Shown here: in pieces, positions 20,983 to 27,951 of the stretch
Numbering within the stretch: position 1 is the first letter of the stretch
Layout of the letters: the number at the start of each line of letters is the position of its first letter
NCBI GenBank assembly: GCA_907163375.1
Contig: CAJQUW010008653.1
Span: 124,001 to 188,000 of the forward strand
Source: Prostheceraeus crozeri
Taxonomy: Eukaryota > Platyhelminthes > Polycladida > Euryleptidae
Length of the DNA: 64,000 nt
Direction: 5' to 3'
Notes under the pieces: model-generated
Told to the model about the DNA's origin: nothing
Databases searched by the model: none
The model's input: only the letters and a program-made list of their open reading frames with translations
Translations under genes and position numbers: made by a program

Positions 20983-21533
20983 GTGTTATGTCGCATGACA
21001 TAACGAACTGCTGCTTTCAATCTGTTCACAGTAGGCACTTTCTGTCGTCCTAGGAATTTGGTTAAGAGTGATTGCCCCTTCACATAATGTACTCCCCTAA
21101 GTATACTTGTACCGCCGTCTTTCATATTGCGATAGTTGATACAACCAAATATGACTTGATATCTTGGTCTTCTACGTTTAAAATCTGCAAGGGTATGAAA
21201 TATTTCACGTTTCATTGATGAGCTCACACGATAGCTATTTTTTAATTCCATTGCAATGCGACGTACAGGATTGATCAAATCGATGCCGCCTACAGGCGAT
21301 CGCTTAAAGCCATAATCTGTTAACACCATTTCCCACGCATGACCCATTCGCTGACGTAAAATCTGAAGTTTGTAAGCATGATTTTGCCAAGGATCAGCTA
21401 TGCCGGAGAGAATTACATCTTCAATAGGTCTTGTTGCATGAATAGGTGATTTGATGAGACGAACTGCATCATCTAATCCTTGTCCCGCTAATGTCACTAT
21501 TGCAAATGATAATATGATGATCAATCTTGACAT
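20979..21533 (-). CDS. PD-(D/E)XK nuclease, Eco47II-like restriction-fold protein
   Basis: I favour the second in-frame ATG (21533) because it puts the late-type motif 25 nt upstream, as in neighbouring genes; an earlier ATG lies at 21545. Counting from 21545, the protein shows the restriction-nuclease core: Glu72 in a helix (RMGHAWEMVL), Asp89 in GGIDLIN, and Glu100-Leu-Lys102 in AMELKNSYR. SSSMKREIFHTLADFKRR follows, resembling the region after ExK in Eco47II/Sau96I-type enzymes. The N-terminus has a hydrophobic stretch (LIIILSFAIVTLAG) that could be a signal peptide or a buried strand. The C-terminus is basic (RLKAAVRYVMRH). It sits between penton and protease and shares their promoter motif, so it is likely made with virion proteins. 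Possible roles are genome maturation or destruction of competing DNA; both are inferred. The frame is intact. Confidence 0.65.
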   Translation of the reverse strand: MSRLIIILSFAIVTLAGQGLDDAVRLIKSPIHATRPIEDVILSGIADPWQNHAYKLQILRQRMGHAWEMVLTDYGFKRSPVGGIDLINPVRRIAMELKNSYRVSSSMKREIFHTLADFKRRRPRYQVIFGCINYRNMKDGGTSILRGVHYVKGQSLLTKFLGRQKVPTVNRLKAAVRYVMRHNT

Positions 21534-21558
21534 GACTTCGTCCATTTCTTATGAATCC

Positions 21559-21566
21559 TTTGCTTA
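21559..21566 (-). promoter_or_regulatory. Late-type motif TAAGCAAA upstream of nuclease gene
   Basis: Minus-strand TAAGCAAA, 25 nt before ATG 21533. It is paired head-to-head with a plus-strand copy at 21578-21585, giving a compact divergent promoter. Confidence 0.75.
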
Positions 21567-21577
21567 AACGAGAAGAC

Positions 21578-21585
21578 TAAGCAAA
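21578..21585 (+). promoter_or_regulatory. Late-type motif TAAGCAAA upstream of 110-aa gene
   Basis: Plus-strand TAAGCAAA, 25 nt before ATG 21611, with 11 nt between it and the divergent copy. Confidence 0.75.
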
Positions 21586-21610
21586 CGTTTTGCTATGTCT
21601 AAAACTAACT

Positions 21611-21943
21611 ATGATTGCCAAGCTCTCTTCTCAGTGTCACGTTACATGGAAGGCTCGACGCATTACCTTTTACGATACTCATCGACAAGTTAAAATAAGT
21701 TTATCCCCTTTTCAAATGGATAACCTGCACGATGCTTTACATATCATGCATCATCCAATGTACTATATCCCTCTAGGTGGGCGTCTATTCATTATTCGAC
21801 GAGATTTCATTGCTCTTCATGATCAATATGGTGTTATACATTTTACATCCTCAAGTTGGAACAAGTATAGAGAACGTATACATCCTCGCATAATGACTTA
21901 CCTTCAACAAACCAACACTCGTAAGCATGAGTGTGGCAAGTGA
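21611..21943 (+). CDS. Polinton 110-aa protein, possible PC4-like fold, function unknown
   Basis: This is the only plus-strand gene inside the virion module. ATG 21611 lies 25 nt after a late-type motif, and the frame is intact. Sequence blocks alternate strands and helices: VTWKARRITFYDTHRQVKIS, LSPFQMDNLHDAL, then GGRLFIIRRDFIALHDQYG and VIHFTSSSWNKYRERI. The last pattern (strand, charged turn, strand, then xxLTxxxWxxL-like helix) is weakly reminiscent of the PC4 single-strand DNA-binding fold. I cannot confirm that. It ends with an AATAAA at 22030-22035, convergent with the protease gene. Co-expression with capsid genes is inferred from its promoter. Confidence 0.65.
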   Translation: MIAKLSSQCHVTWKARRITFYDTHRQVKISLSPFQMDNLHDALHIMHHPMYYIPLGGRLFIIRRDFIALHDQYGVIHFTSSSWNKYRERIHPRIMTYLQQTNTRKHECGK

Positions 21944-22029
21944 ACAATGTCTTCTTATCTCTACCTATTCATGTTTGATGACTAAATACAACATATTCAA
22001 TCACATCATCTACTTTTCCATTGAAGTAT

Positions 22030-22035
22030 AATAAA
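22030..22035 (+). terminator. Poly(A) signal of 110-aa gene
   Basis: AATAAA about 87 nt after the stop at 21943. It lies 25 nt from the opposing poly(A) signal of the capsid/protease unit. Confidence 0.6.
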
Positions 22036-22059
22036 GAAAACAAATTTTAATCGTACATA

Positions 22060-22065
22060 TTTATT
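22060..22065 (-). terminator. Poly(A) signal overlapping protease stop codon
   Basis: Minus-strand AATAAA shares its TAA with the stop codon of the protease gene. Confidence 0.65.
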
Positions 22066-22522
22066 GAAGGCTTTTATAAAAGTTGCTAATGCGCTTTTCA
22101 TTGAAAAGGGTATCATGTGAAAAATGTCTACAAATGTCATGTAAAGAGTCATAATGTAGTCGTTGCATTACAAAGTAGAGGGCATAGGCTCCACATGTTA
22201 AAGACAAGGGATGTTGATAGGCCAAAGCACTGCAAATCCATTTTCGTGAATGACGGTTCATGAAGCGTGTAACATGATCACAGTTTGGTAAGGCCAATGA
22301 ATCAAAGATTTCACCGCAATAGTTTTTATCAATAAATAAAACTTTCCAGTGTTTGCCGGGTAAGTGTGCTGTATCAGTATTCATGATAATAAATGAGGGT
22401 GGTTTTGGTAAAACTGCGGGCATATTATTAATGGAAAACACACCTCGAAATGCTGCAACAGTGCGTTCATCACCATGTTCTTGAACGACTCTCTCTAGCT
22501 CTGCATCAGATAACCAACGCAT
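22061..22522 (-). CDS. Adenain-type cysteine protease (maturation protease)
   Basis: This is a 153-residue protein of the adenovirus-protease (C5/Ulp1-like) fold that cleaves capsid precursors during virion maturation. Visible catalytic residues are His58 in LPGKHWKVLFID, an acidic residue in EIFDSLA (Asp74, or Glu71), Gln103 in LAYQHP (oxyanion hole) and Cys110 in SLTCGAYAL. Length and spacing fit the family. The ATG at 22522 overlaps the TAA stop of the major capsid gene (TAATG), suggesting termination-reinitiation from one transcript. The frame is intact in contrast to its neighbours. Confidence 0.92.
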   Translation of the reverse strand: MRWLSDAELERVVQEHGDERTVAAFRGVFSINNMPAVLPKPPSFIIMNTDTAHLPGKHWKVLFIDKNYCGEIFDSLALPNCDHVTRFMNRHSRKWICSALAYQHPLSLTCGAYALYFVMQRLHYDSLHDICRHFSHDTLFNEKRISNFYKSLQ

Positions 22523-23801
22523 TAACTTGTATAAGAAGCGGAAACGTCACGTAGCCTGTTAATTCGAATGGTGGAATCGAACACAGCATAGATGAGTACA
22601 TTGACTGTTTTCGTCAAATCTTTTTCAAAAAAGAATTCTAGTTTAAGACCCTTCGTGGCAAATCCCGGACGATAAAAAGCACCTGCTTCATTGTTTGCTG
22701 TCAAATCAAATGCATAAAGCGTATAACCATTAGCAAATTCATCATAGGTCAAACCATTCGTGTCATCAGTATTCCAGTATTTAAAGGTCTCCATAGTATT
22801 TTGATATGAGCGAGAATAATGTCCATTAGCAAAGTCTGGGCAAAAAGGAGTACCAGGAATGCAATCAGTATCGCGATACAATCCGATTTGATTTAAACCA
22901 AAGTGTTCAAAGTTGAGGGGATTCGTCGATATATTACCATTGTATGCATCATTTGCAATCAATCCCACAATGATCTTTTTTGGTGATTGTATAGGAAACA
23001 AACTATCTTTAACAAAGCTCTTTTGCGCACGAGGAATGGTGAAACTATGGATCTCAGTATGATTTACATCATAAAGAGCATCATACTTCTTCAAACCCAT
23101 CTCGTGACCATTAATCACCGAAGGATTCACTGTCATTCGTCGCACATAAAGTCTAACACTTTCAAACCTATCTTAAATTCAGTCTTTGCTCCATAAGTAT
23201 TCAATACAAATTTAGGATCGTTCGGCAAGAGATGAACTCGCATGTCTACTTTTGACATTAAGAAACGTGATTGACGGAAAAAGTCCAAATATAGGGGACC
23301 ATATAATTCACACACCCTACTTTCTGCAGTCCACTTTTCACGAGTGACAAATCCCTTGTTTTTGTCACTATCAAATTTACCAGCTTCATCTTTACACCAA
23401 CCCATAACAGACATGTGACTCTTTTGTACTTGTGGCTGGAACTGCAATACTGTTGAAAAATAACCGAGATAGGGATAACTGTGTTGACCACCTTCAACCC
23501 GAGTTTCACCAATGGTCAATGATACATCCTTAAAGAGCGTTGCTATTGCCAAGTTATTCACGGCTACTTTATCCTTGTCGTCAATGTCTGTACCGTTCTT
23601 ATTTACTATCTTAAACTTAACATGTAGATTGATGTCATTTACATCGATGTACTCAGCATCATTTCCTGGTATTAAAAACTCAATGACACTACCGGAATCG
23701 ATACTTGTCTGTGGATAACGAATGGATACATAATTTCTAATGATATCCGTCTGTATAGGTGTTCTATCAAATAAGCAAAGGGATGAGGTTTTACATTCCA
23801 T
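22522..23801 (-). pseudogene. Hexon-type double-jelly-roll major capsid protein, frameshifted
   Basis: The protein belongs to the capsid family annotated in animals as F54H12.2-like, the Polinton/adintovirus hexon. The first part (223 codons, 23801-23133) carries SIDSGSVIEFLIPG near the N-terminus. The second part (to 22522) has NPLNFEHFGLNQIGLYRD, GYTLYAFDLT and a C-terminus ending NRLRDVSAS. The two parts are in frames offset by -1, overlapping at 23133-23145. This is best explained by one missing base near 23150. No clear slippery heptamer precedes the shift, so I favour mutation or assembly error over programmed frameshifting. The variant late motif CCTAGCAAAC lies 25 nt upstream. Confidence 0.92.
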
Positions 23802-23803
23802 AT

Positions 23804-24191
23804 TTAAAACAGTCTACGTCGTCTGCGTTTGCTAGGAGGCATACCAGATGCTCTTCGCTTACGTTTGCCTGAAGTAGAGAGTGGATTGATGACTGATGAC
23901 AGACCTGATACCAGCCTTACCGACATTCTTCAAACGCTGTATTCCATGACGCTTTAGCGATTCACGAATCGGCAATCTTCCTGAAAGCGCATCACTTGCT
24001 ACATCCGCTGCTAATCCTACAGCTTCCTTTAAAGCTGATTTTCCCACATTTGCGATAGTGGGGAACATCATGCCTTTGACAGCGCCCAATAGACTACCCC
24101 CTTTTTGACGTCTCGATCCAGCATAAACGGGAAAGCCAGCTCCATGACTAACATAGGAGGGAGCAGAATAAAACGTAGCAGTTTGATCCAT
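23804..24191 (-). pseudogene. pVI/PX-like minor virion protein, frameshift near C-terminus
   Basis: It starts at ATG 24191 (MDQTATFYSAPSYVSHGAGF). A Gly-rich hydrophobic/amphipathic middle follows, with KGGSLLGAVKGMMFPTIANV and SALKEAVGLAADVASDAL, the form of adenovirus pVI/pX-like and Polinton PX proteins that bind DNA or disrupt membranes. The open frame ends at 23859. In the adjacent frame the sequence continues as a Lys/Arg-rich tail ending at TAA 23804-23806, just 2 nt before the major capsid ATG. A one-base insertion near 23890 has therefore probably moved the native basic C-terminus out of frame. A late-type motif lies 36 nt upstream. Confidence 0.75.
23827..23836 (-). promoter_or_regulatory. 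Late-type motif variant upstream of major capsid gene
   Basis: CCTAGCAAAC on the minus strand (one A short of TAAGCAAA), 25 nt before ATG 23801. It lies within the coding tail of the upstream pVI/PX-like gene. Confidence 0.6.
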
Positions 24192-24227
24192 TGGTATTTA
24201 TTCATTTATATTTACACAATTCATTAC

Positions 24228-24237
24228 TTTGCTTAGG
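24228..24237 (-). promoter_or_regulatory. Late-type motif TAAGCAAA upstream of pVI/PX-like gene
   Basis: CCTAAGCAAA on the minus strand. Its TAA (24233-24235) is the stop codon of the integrase gene. Distance to ATG 24191 is 36 nt, the one deviating spacing. Confidence 0.7.
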
Positions 24238-25300
24238 ACCGTTGACTAACACGATAAAGGTCAGAATGACGAATCCAACTGTTCATTGAATTTGGATAGC
24301 CAGCCCATTTCACCAGACTCCACTTTTCCCCTTGTCGCATTTGGTGACGAAGTATCTTTTCAACCATGTAGTCATCATCTTCTTTGGTGATGGGCGTTAT
24401 CTCATGACGATAAAAACTCCTTTCAATCTCTTCACCATGATAATCACGAAGCTTGTAGGTAGTGGGCTTGAATTTCTTGTTAACCTCATAGACAGTAAAT
24501 ATTTCTTCCGTCCAATTGGGAAGATATCCTTTCGCAAACACGCTTTTCACCTTGGAAATGCGAACTTTGTCACCAACCTGAATGTCATGTTTACCTTGTG
24601 ATGGTTGCTTGCGTTTATCATTGATTTCACGGATTGTATCCACCATGTTTGGAGTTCTGTCGGCAGGTTTGTGACCAATCATACGATGAACAGAATGATT
24701 GTAAGCGTGTACAGTATCTTGTAATACATCCGTCCACTTTTGTGTTACTTTTGCAGTGAAATAGCGCCATAGACGAGTTTTCAGCGTACGATTAAAGCGT
24801 TCGACCACTGCAGCCTTGTATGCACTTTTCACACTACACAGCTCAATGTTGTGTTCGCGAAATAAAGCACGCACATGTCTGTTTTCAAACTCTTTTCCTT
24901 GATCAGTCTGAATACGTGTGGGAATGCGTCCTTCACTGAAAATATTTTGAAAAGCTTTGGCCACTTATTCACCACGTTTTGTCTTGAGTGGTTGAACCCA
25001 AGCATAATGGGAAAATAAGTCAATGACAGTTAGGAGAAAGCGATAGCCTTTATTCTTTTTAGCTAATGAAGAAACATCAACCAAATCTGCTTGCCATTGT
25101 TCATCAATATCATGAACGATATAAGAACGGGTAGGATAACGTTTTCGAGCTTGTGTGTGCAATGTATATGCAGGTTGAGCTTTTAACCATCTCTTCACTT
25201 GTTTCTGTGAATAACCACTTGCTTGTGACAACTTTTCCACTGAAGCATAACCTGCATGATGCTTTGGGTTATAGTAAATTGATTTCAGATGTTCATCCAT
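24233..25300 (-). pseudogene. Retrovirus-like integrase with chromodomain, one nonsense codon
   Basis: This DDE integrase inserts Polinton DNA with 6-bp duplications. It opens at ATG 25300. The first catalytic Asp is Asp72 in QWQADLVDVSS. TAA at 24965-24967 then interrupts after codon 111, and the same frame continues at once with GTG. The second Asp lies in RIQTDQGKEF and the catalytic Glu in AAVVERFNRTLK, with 33 residues between them as usual for Polintons. An SH3-like segment (VGDKVRISK…KGYLPNWTEEIF) and a C-terminal chromodomain (YMVEKILRHQ…LVKWAGYPNSMNSWI) follow. The single stop is the only lesion. No late-type motif precedes the gene, unlike the capsid genes. Confidence 0.93.
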
Positions 25301-25306
25301 CGTCTA

Positions 25307-25501
25307 TTAAGAGGGATCGTTTGTTTTCCTCAAAGTATCAATCTTTTTCTCCGCTAGGGTTTGCGTTTGTGTTTGAGACCTGCTTTTGCTACTTTTTTGA
25401 GCCGTCTTGTATGAATCACTTTTATAACATGTGCTTGAGCAGTTCAATGACACATGAATGTTTGGCAACTCTGAACATGGGATGCAACATAGCTTCTTCA
25501 T
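25307..25501 (-). CDS. Small Cys-rich Polinton protein, 64 aa
   Basis: The ATG (25499-25501) overlaps the stop of the ATPase-fusion gene as TAATG, and the stop lies 6 nt before the integrase ATG. The N-terminal third is Cys-rich (KKLCCIPCSELPN, then CSSTCYK), possibly a small zinc-binding knot. The rest is Ser/Lys/Gln-rich and probably disordered. The family is not recognised. Its placement in a tightly packed transcription unit supports a real gene. Confidence 0.55.
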   Translation of the reverse strand: MKKLCCIPCSELPNIHVSLNCSSTCYKSDSYKTAQKSSKSRSQTQTQTLAEKKIDTLRKTNDPS

Positions 25502-26331
25502 TAAAAGTCTGTGATAAAATCAAATGATGGATAGCGTGTTGAAGGTTTTGGTATACGCTTCGGCAATTTCTCGGGTGTTTTCAAAGTTTGCTTGATTCTC
25601 TTTTTAGGTCTCTCTACACTTTGCAACTTTCTCTTCCTAGGTGTAGAATCATTTTCCATTTCCTGTAAGATATCACGACCAAGAATTGCCTTTGGAACAT
25701 TGAATTTCTTCATACTTTTTAAAAAGAACTCCCATCCTGTAGGTGTAAAGTGACGACGACGATCACGAACAGCATGATTAATTAAATCTTCCACTCTTGA
25801 GTCTCTAATGACTCCACCATCATCACCTACCACTTCACCTCGTTGTGTGATTTTCAAGTTGGGCTCGACACTTCGATATAAGCTCAGTGCGCGATTGCGA
25901 TGGGGTTTGGGTGAACCAAACGAAAGATCATTGCGAATTTTTTCTTTCAATTGTTTCATTTCTTCTAAAGTAGAACTCTGCTTTATCAAACGATCATATG
26001 GATTTTTACTTTGTACAGCTTCTTGTTCATATTGCTGATTAAGTTGTAACATTTGATTTGCCCAACGTTGATGAGCACTCTGCATTGTAGTCAGATGTAT
26101 ATATTCTTCTTGTGGAATAGCAATCATCCCCGGTTGAACCAAGTAACCCTTACCAACCAATTCACGATGTAAGTTATGTTGATAAATTCCATAGCACCAA
26201 ACAACGCGATTCGGTATGCAGTCAAAAATCTCATTACGACGCTCCAACAACTGCAGTGTTAAATGTGTCTTCCCACTATGAGAGGGTCCTACGATACACA
26301 TAGTGCGATTGCAACGTAAACGGAAATCCAT
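25501..26331 (-). CDS. Packaging-ATPase N-terminus fused to a Polinton structural-module protein
   Basis: Residues 1-68 are the start of an FtsK/HerA-type (A32-like) packaging ATPase. GPSHSGKT at 15-22 is the Walker A loop, and RVVWCYGIYQ follows, like the strand after it in Polinton ATPases. From Met69 (MIAIPQEEYIHL) the sequence instead resembles a different Polinton protein: a long helical region, then a folded C-terminal block (DLINHAVRDRRRHFTPTGWEFFLKSMKKFNVP). A Lys/Arg-rich tail ends it. Walker B, the sensor and arginine-finger regions are missing, and the length (276) is wrong for either parent alone. I read this as an in-frame deletion fusing two adjacent genes. The frame itself is open. 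A degenerate late motif lies 26 nt upstream. Confidence 0.7.
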   Translation of the reverse strand: MDFRLRCNRTMCIVGPSHSGKTHLTLQLLERRNEIFDCIPNRVVWCYGIYQHNLHRELVGKGYLVQPGMIAIPQEEYIHLTTMQSAHQRWANQMLQLNQQYEQEAVQSKNPYDRLIKQSSTLEEMKQLKEKIRNDLSFGSPKPHRNRALSLYRSVEPNLKITQRGEVVGDDGGVIRDSRVEDLINHAVRDRRRHFTPTGWEFFLKSMKKFNVPKAILGRDILQEMENDSTPRKRKLQSVERPKKRIKQTLKTPEKLPKRIPKPSTRYPSFDFITDF

Positions 26332-26357
26332 GTTGATTTTGATGAAAAGTCATACCA

Positions 26358-26367
26358 TTTAACTTAG
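26358..26367 (-). promoter_or_regulatory. Degenerate late-type motif upstream of ATPase-fusion gene
   Basis: CTAAGTTAAA on the minus strand, 26 nt before ATG 26331. The spacing matches the exact copies elsewhere, but the sequence differs at two of eight core positions. Confidence 0.45.
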
Positions 26368-26370
26368 TAT

Positions 26371-26772
26371 CTATCCATTAATAGCTTTATTCGCGAGAGC
26401 ACCAGCTAATCCTCCCAAAGCAGGACCGGCAGCTGCCATGATGATAGGCGCTAAACGTGGTAAGAAGCCACCGCGCTGTGATAATAGTTTGCGTTTTGTA
26501 GGAATCGATGTTTTTGGATTGCTGAAGGTGCAAAGAACTTTACCATGCCTGGCAATTGCATTGGCCTTTTTGCTATTTAATGTCATATAACGCATTTTTC
26601 GTATTTCCGCGCACATTTTACGAATGAAGGCATCGTTTGCCAGCTTCATTGCCTCACATCGATGAGATGGTTTTAATTTTAATAAGCGATGAAGCGTGAG
26701 ACAGAATTTTTTGTTTGCATTTGATTGACACTTTTGTCTGCGCGAACGGTGAGGTAAACGACGTCTAGTCAT
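26371..26772 (-). CDS. Basic virion core protein (Polinton/adintovirus core type)
   Basis: This 133-residue, highly basic protein has Arg/Lys clusters at the N-terminus (TRRRLPHRSRRQKC). Its central helices (MKLANDAFIRKMCAEIRKMR) and KRKLLSQRGGF-LPRLAPII end are the recurrent hallmark of Polinton core/pX-like proteins: KKLLxxxGGFLxxLxPxxxxxxGPxLGGL. The tail is hydrophobic and Ala/Gly-rich. It probably condenses the DNA genome or links it to the capsid. The frame is intact. A late-type motif lies 26 nt upstream and supplies the stop codon of the preceding gene. Confidence 0.82.
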   Translation of the reverse strand: MTRRRLPHRSRRQKCQSNANKKFCLTLHRLLKLKPSHRCEAMKLANDAFIRKMCAEIRKMRYMTLNSKKANAIARHGKVLCTFSNPKTSIPTKRKLLSQRGGFLPRLAPIIMAAAGPALGGLAGALANKAING

Positions 26773-26798
26773 TTTTACAGGTGGATGTTAGAGTGTTC

Positions 26799-26808
26799 TT
26801 TGCTTAAA
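26799..26808 (-). promoter_or_regulatory. Late-type motif TAAGCAAA upstream of core gene
   Basis: TTTAAGCAAA on the minus strand, 26 nt before ATG 26772. Its TAA (26804-26806) terminates the upstream membrane-protein frame. Confidence 0.75.
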
Positions 26809-27166
26809 CACGACAGCAGCGTCGAAACATCACCGTCGTAAACGCAATGAAATAGAGGAACACATTGAGTACAGCACTAGTAAACAGCAATGCACTGATA
26901 ACAGCCACAGTACCAGTAGGATAGTCAGAAGCAGATACATGTGTGGGTAGCTGTAATGTATCATTCAGTGAGGTGCTTTAGTTCAATGGAAACAGTTCAG
27001 CTGTGTCGTTTGCTGACATGTTATGAGCCAGACATGAACAATCTGTTTGTACGACGATGCTTGTAAAAATTAATGCTTTTGCATCAATTGTGCTTAAGTG
27101 GAAAAGGCTTCCCATAAGCAACGTGTAGAATACATAACTCCAAGCAAGGTAATTAAAGAAGACCAT
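26804..27166 (-). pseudogene. Small type I membrane glycoprotein-like protein, one nonsense codon
   Basis: ATG 27166 opens a hydrophobic leader (MVFFNYLAWSYVFYTLLMGS) typical of a signal peptide. A short ectodomain follows with CSCLAHNMSANDT (N-glycosylation sequons NMS and NDT). An in-frame TAA at 26978-26980 interrupts it. The frame then continues with another NDT site and a 20-plus-residue transmembrane stretch (VAVISALLFTSAVLNVFLYF). A short basic, Cys-containing tail (FRRCCRV) ends at TAA 26804. The layout suggests a ~120-residue single-pass surface or envelope-associated protein. No family is recognised. Its start overlaps the preceding gene by 14 nt. Confidence 0.55.
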
Positions 27167-27398
27167 GATGTAATAGTGATGAAAGTGTATTCGTAAACTG
27201 CTTTGGTTTAAAATTATAAGATGGCACATATTCAACATCTTCACAGTTTGCGTGAATGATGATAGCATTACTCAAACGATGTATCATCTCTCTACAATCA
27301 CTAGATGATAATAGTTTTTCCAACACAAGAATCCACTGCCTTGTATAATCATGCTTTCTCTTTTCAATGAGACGGTGATACAGTGGTGTCATGGTCAT
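27153..27398 (-). CDS. Polinton 81-aa protein, function unknown
   Basis: The frame starts at ATG 27398 (MTMTPLYHRLIEKRKHDYTR), is mostly helical with no membrane segment, and ends 14 nt inside the next gene. It begins 38 nt after the RING gene ends. The packing supports a real gene. I do not recognise a family. Confidence 0.5.
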   Translation of the reverse strand: MTMTPLYHRLIEKRKHDYTRQWILVLEKLLSSSDCREMIHRLSNAIIIHANCEDVEYVPSYNFKPKQFTNTLSSLLHHGLL

Positions 27399-27436
27399 AG
27401 ATGACTGTTGTAAAATCGACTAAGATTTCATCAAAA

Positions 27437-27951
27437 TCATTTATATACATTGACTGTTGAAATTATTTCTTGATCACAGATGGGACACAACATAGTTTCC
27501 AAAGGTACATAGCACGTAGAACACATAACAGCATGATAACATGGTAAAAGAGAAGGGACCGCTCCCTTTTAAAACATTCAATGCAGTTCCGTTCACATAA
27601 TAATTTAAACGTCTCTTCTTCCAATTTCTTTCTGAAGTCACTTTTATTGGTAGAGCTACTTGGCAAATCAGTTGCAAATGCCACTTCTTTCTTTTTCACT
27701 CAAGATCGCTCCAATTTCATCCTCCTGTTTTCACTGTAACTACATTGCAGCATGGAAAAATCCTCTATCCATCTTGGATCCAAATGATGATTCATAGCAT
27801 GCTCATCTAGATCCATTAGTCTTTCAACTAAAGCGCCAGATTTAATGTTTTCATTTACATTTGTGACACTTTCTATAGCCTTCAACGAATAACCAGGCTC
27901 TCTTGCTACAGACCATGAAGTTGGGAAACGAATGCAACTTTTCATCTTCAA
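27437..27951 (-). pseudogene. C-terminal RING-finger protein (IAP-like E3 type), broken twice
   Basis: The frame from ATG 27951 runs 83 codons to a TGA (27700-27702) and continues in the same frame at once. Before the second break it shows CERNCIECFKRE, the first Cys pair (CxxC) of a C3HC4 RING. After a -1 shift at a T-run near 27546, the second half (CxH, CxxC and CPIC) follows in the adjacent frame. That frame ends at TGA 27437. The complete pattern matches the C-terminal RING of IAP-type ubiquitin ligases. No BIR domain is visible; the N-terminal ~110 residues are unassigned. A role in modulating host defence or cell death is only inferred from the family. Confidence 0.7.

Noticed and set aside
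21590..21610. Earlier non-ATG start for the 110-aa gene
   Set aside because: The upstream extension overlaps the promoter motif region; ATG 21611 gives the same 25-nt spacing as other late-type genes.
23133..23160. Programmed -1 frameshift in the major capsid gene
   Set aside because: No canonical slippery heptamer followed by a stable structure was seen, and other genes of the element carry similar lesions; simple indel or assembly error is more likely.
23258..23512. Alternative-frame ORF within the major capsid gene
   Set aside because: Shadow of the capsid frame with no independent support.
23772..23779. Plus-strand TAAGCAAA as another promoter
   Set aside because: It lies within the capsid gene in antisense orientation with no plus-strand gene behind it; counted as a chance occurrence.
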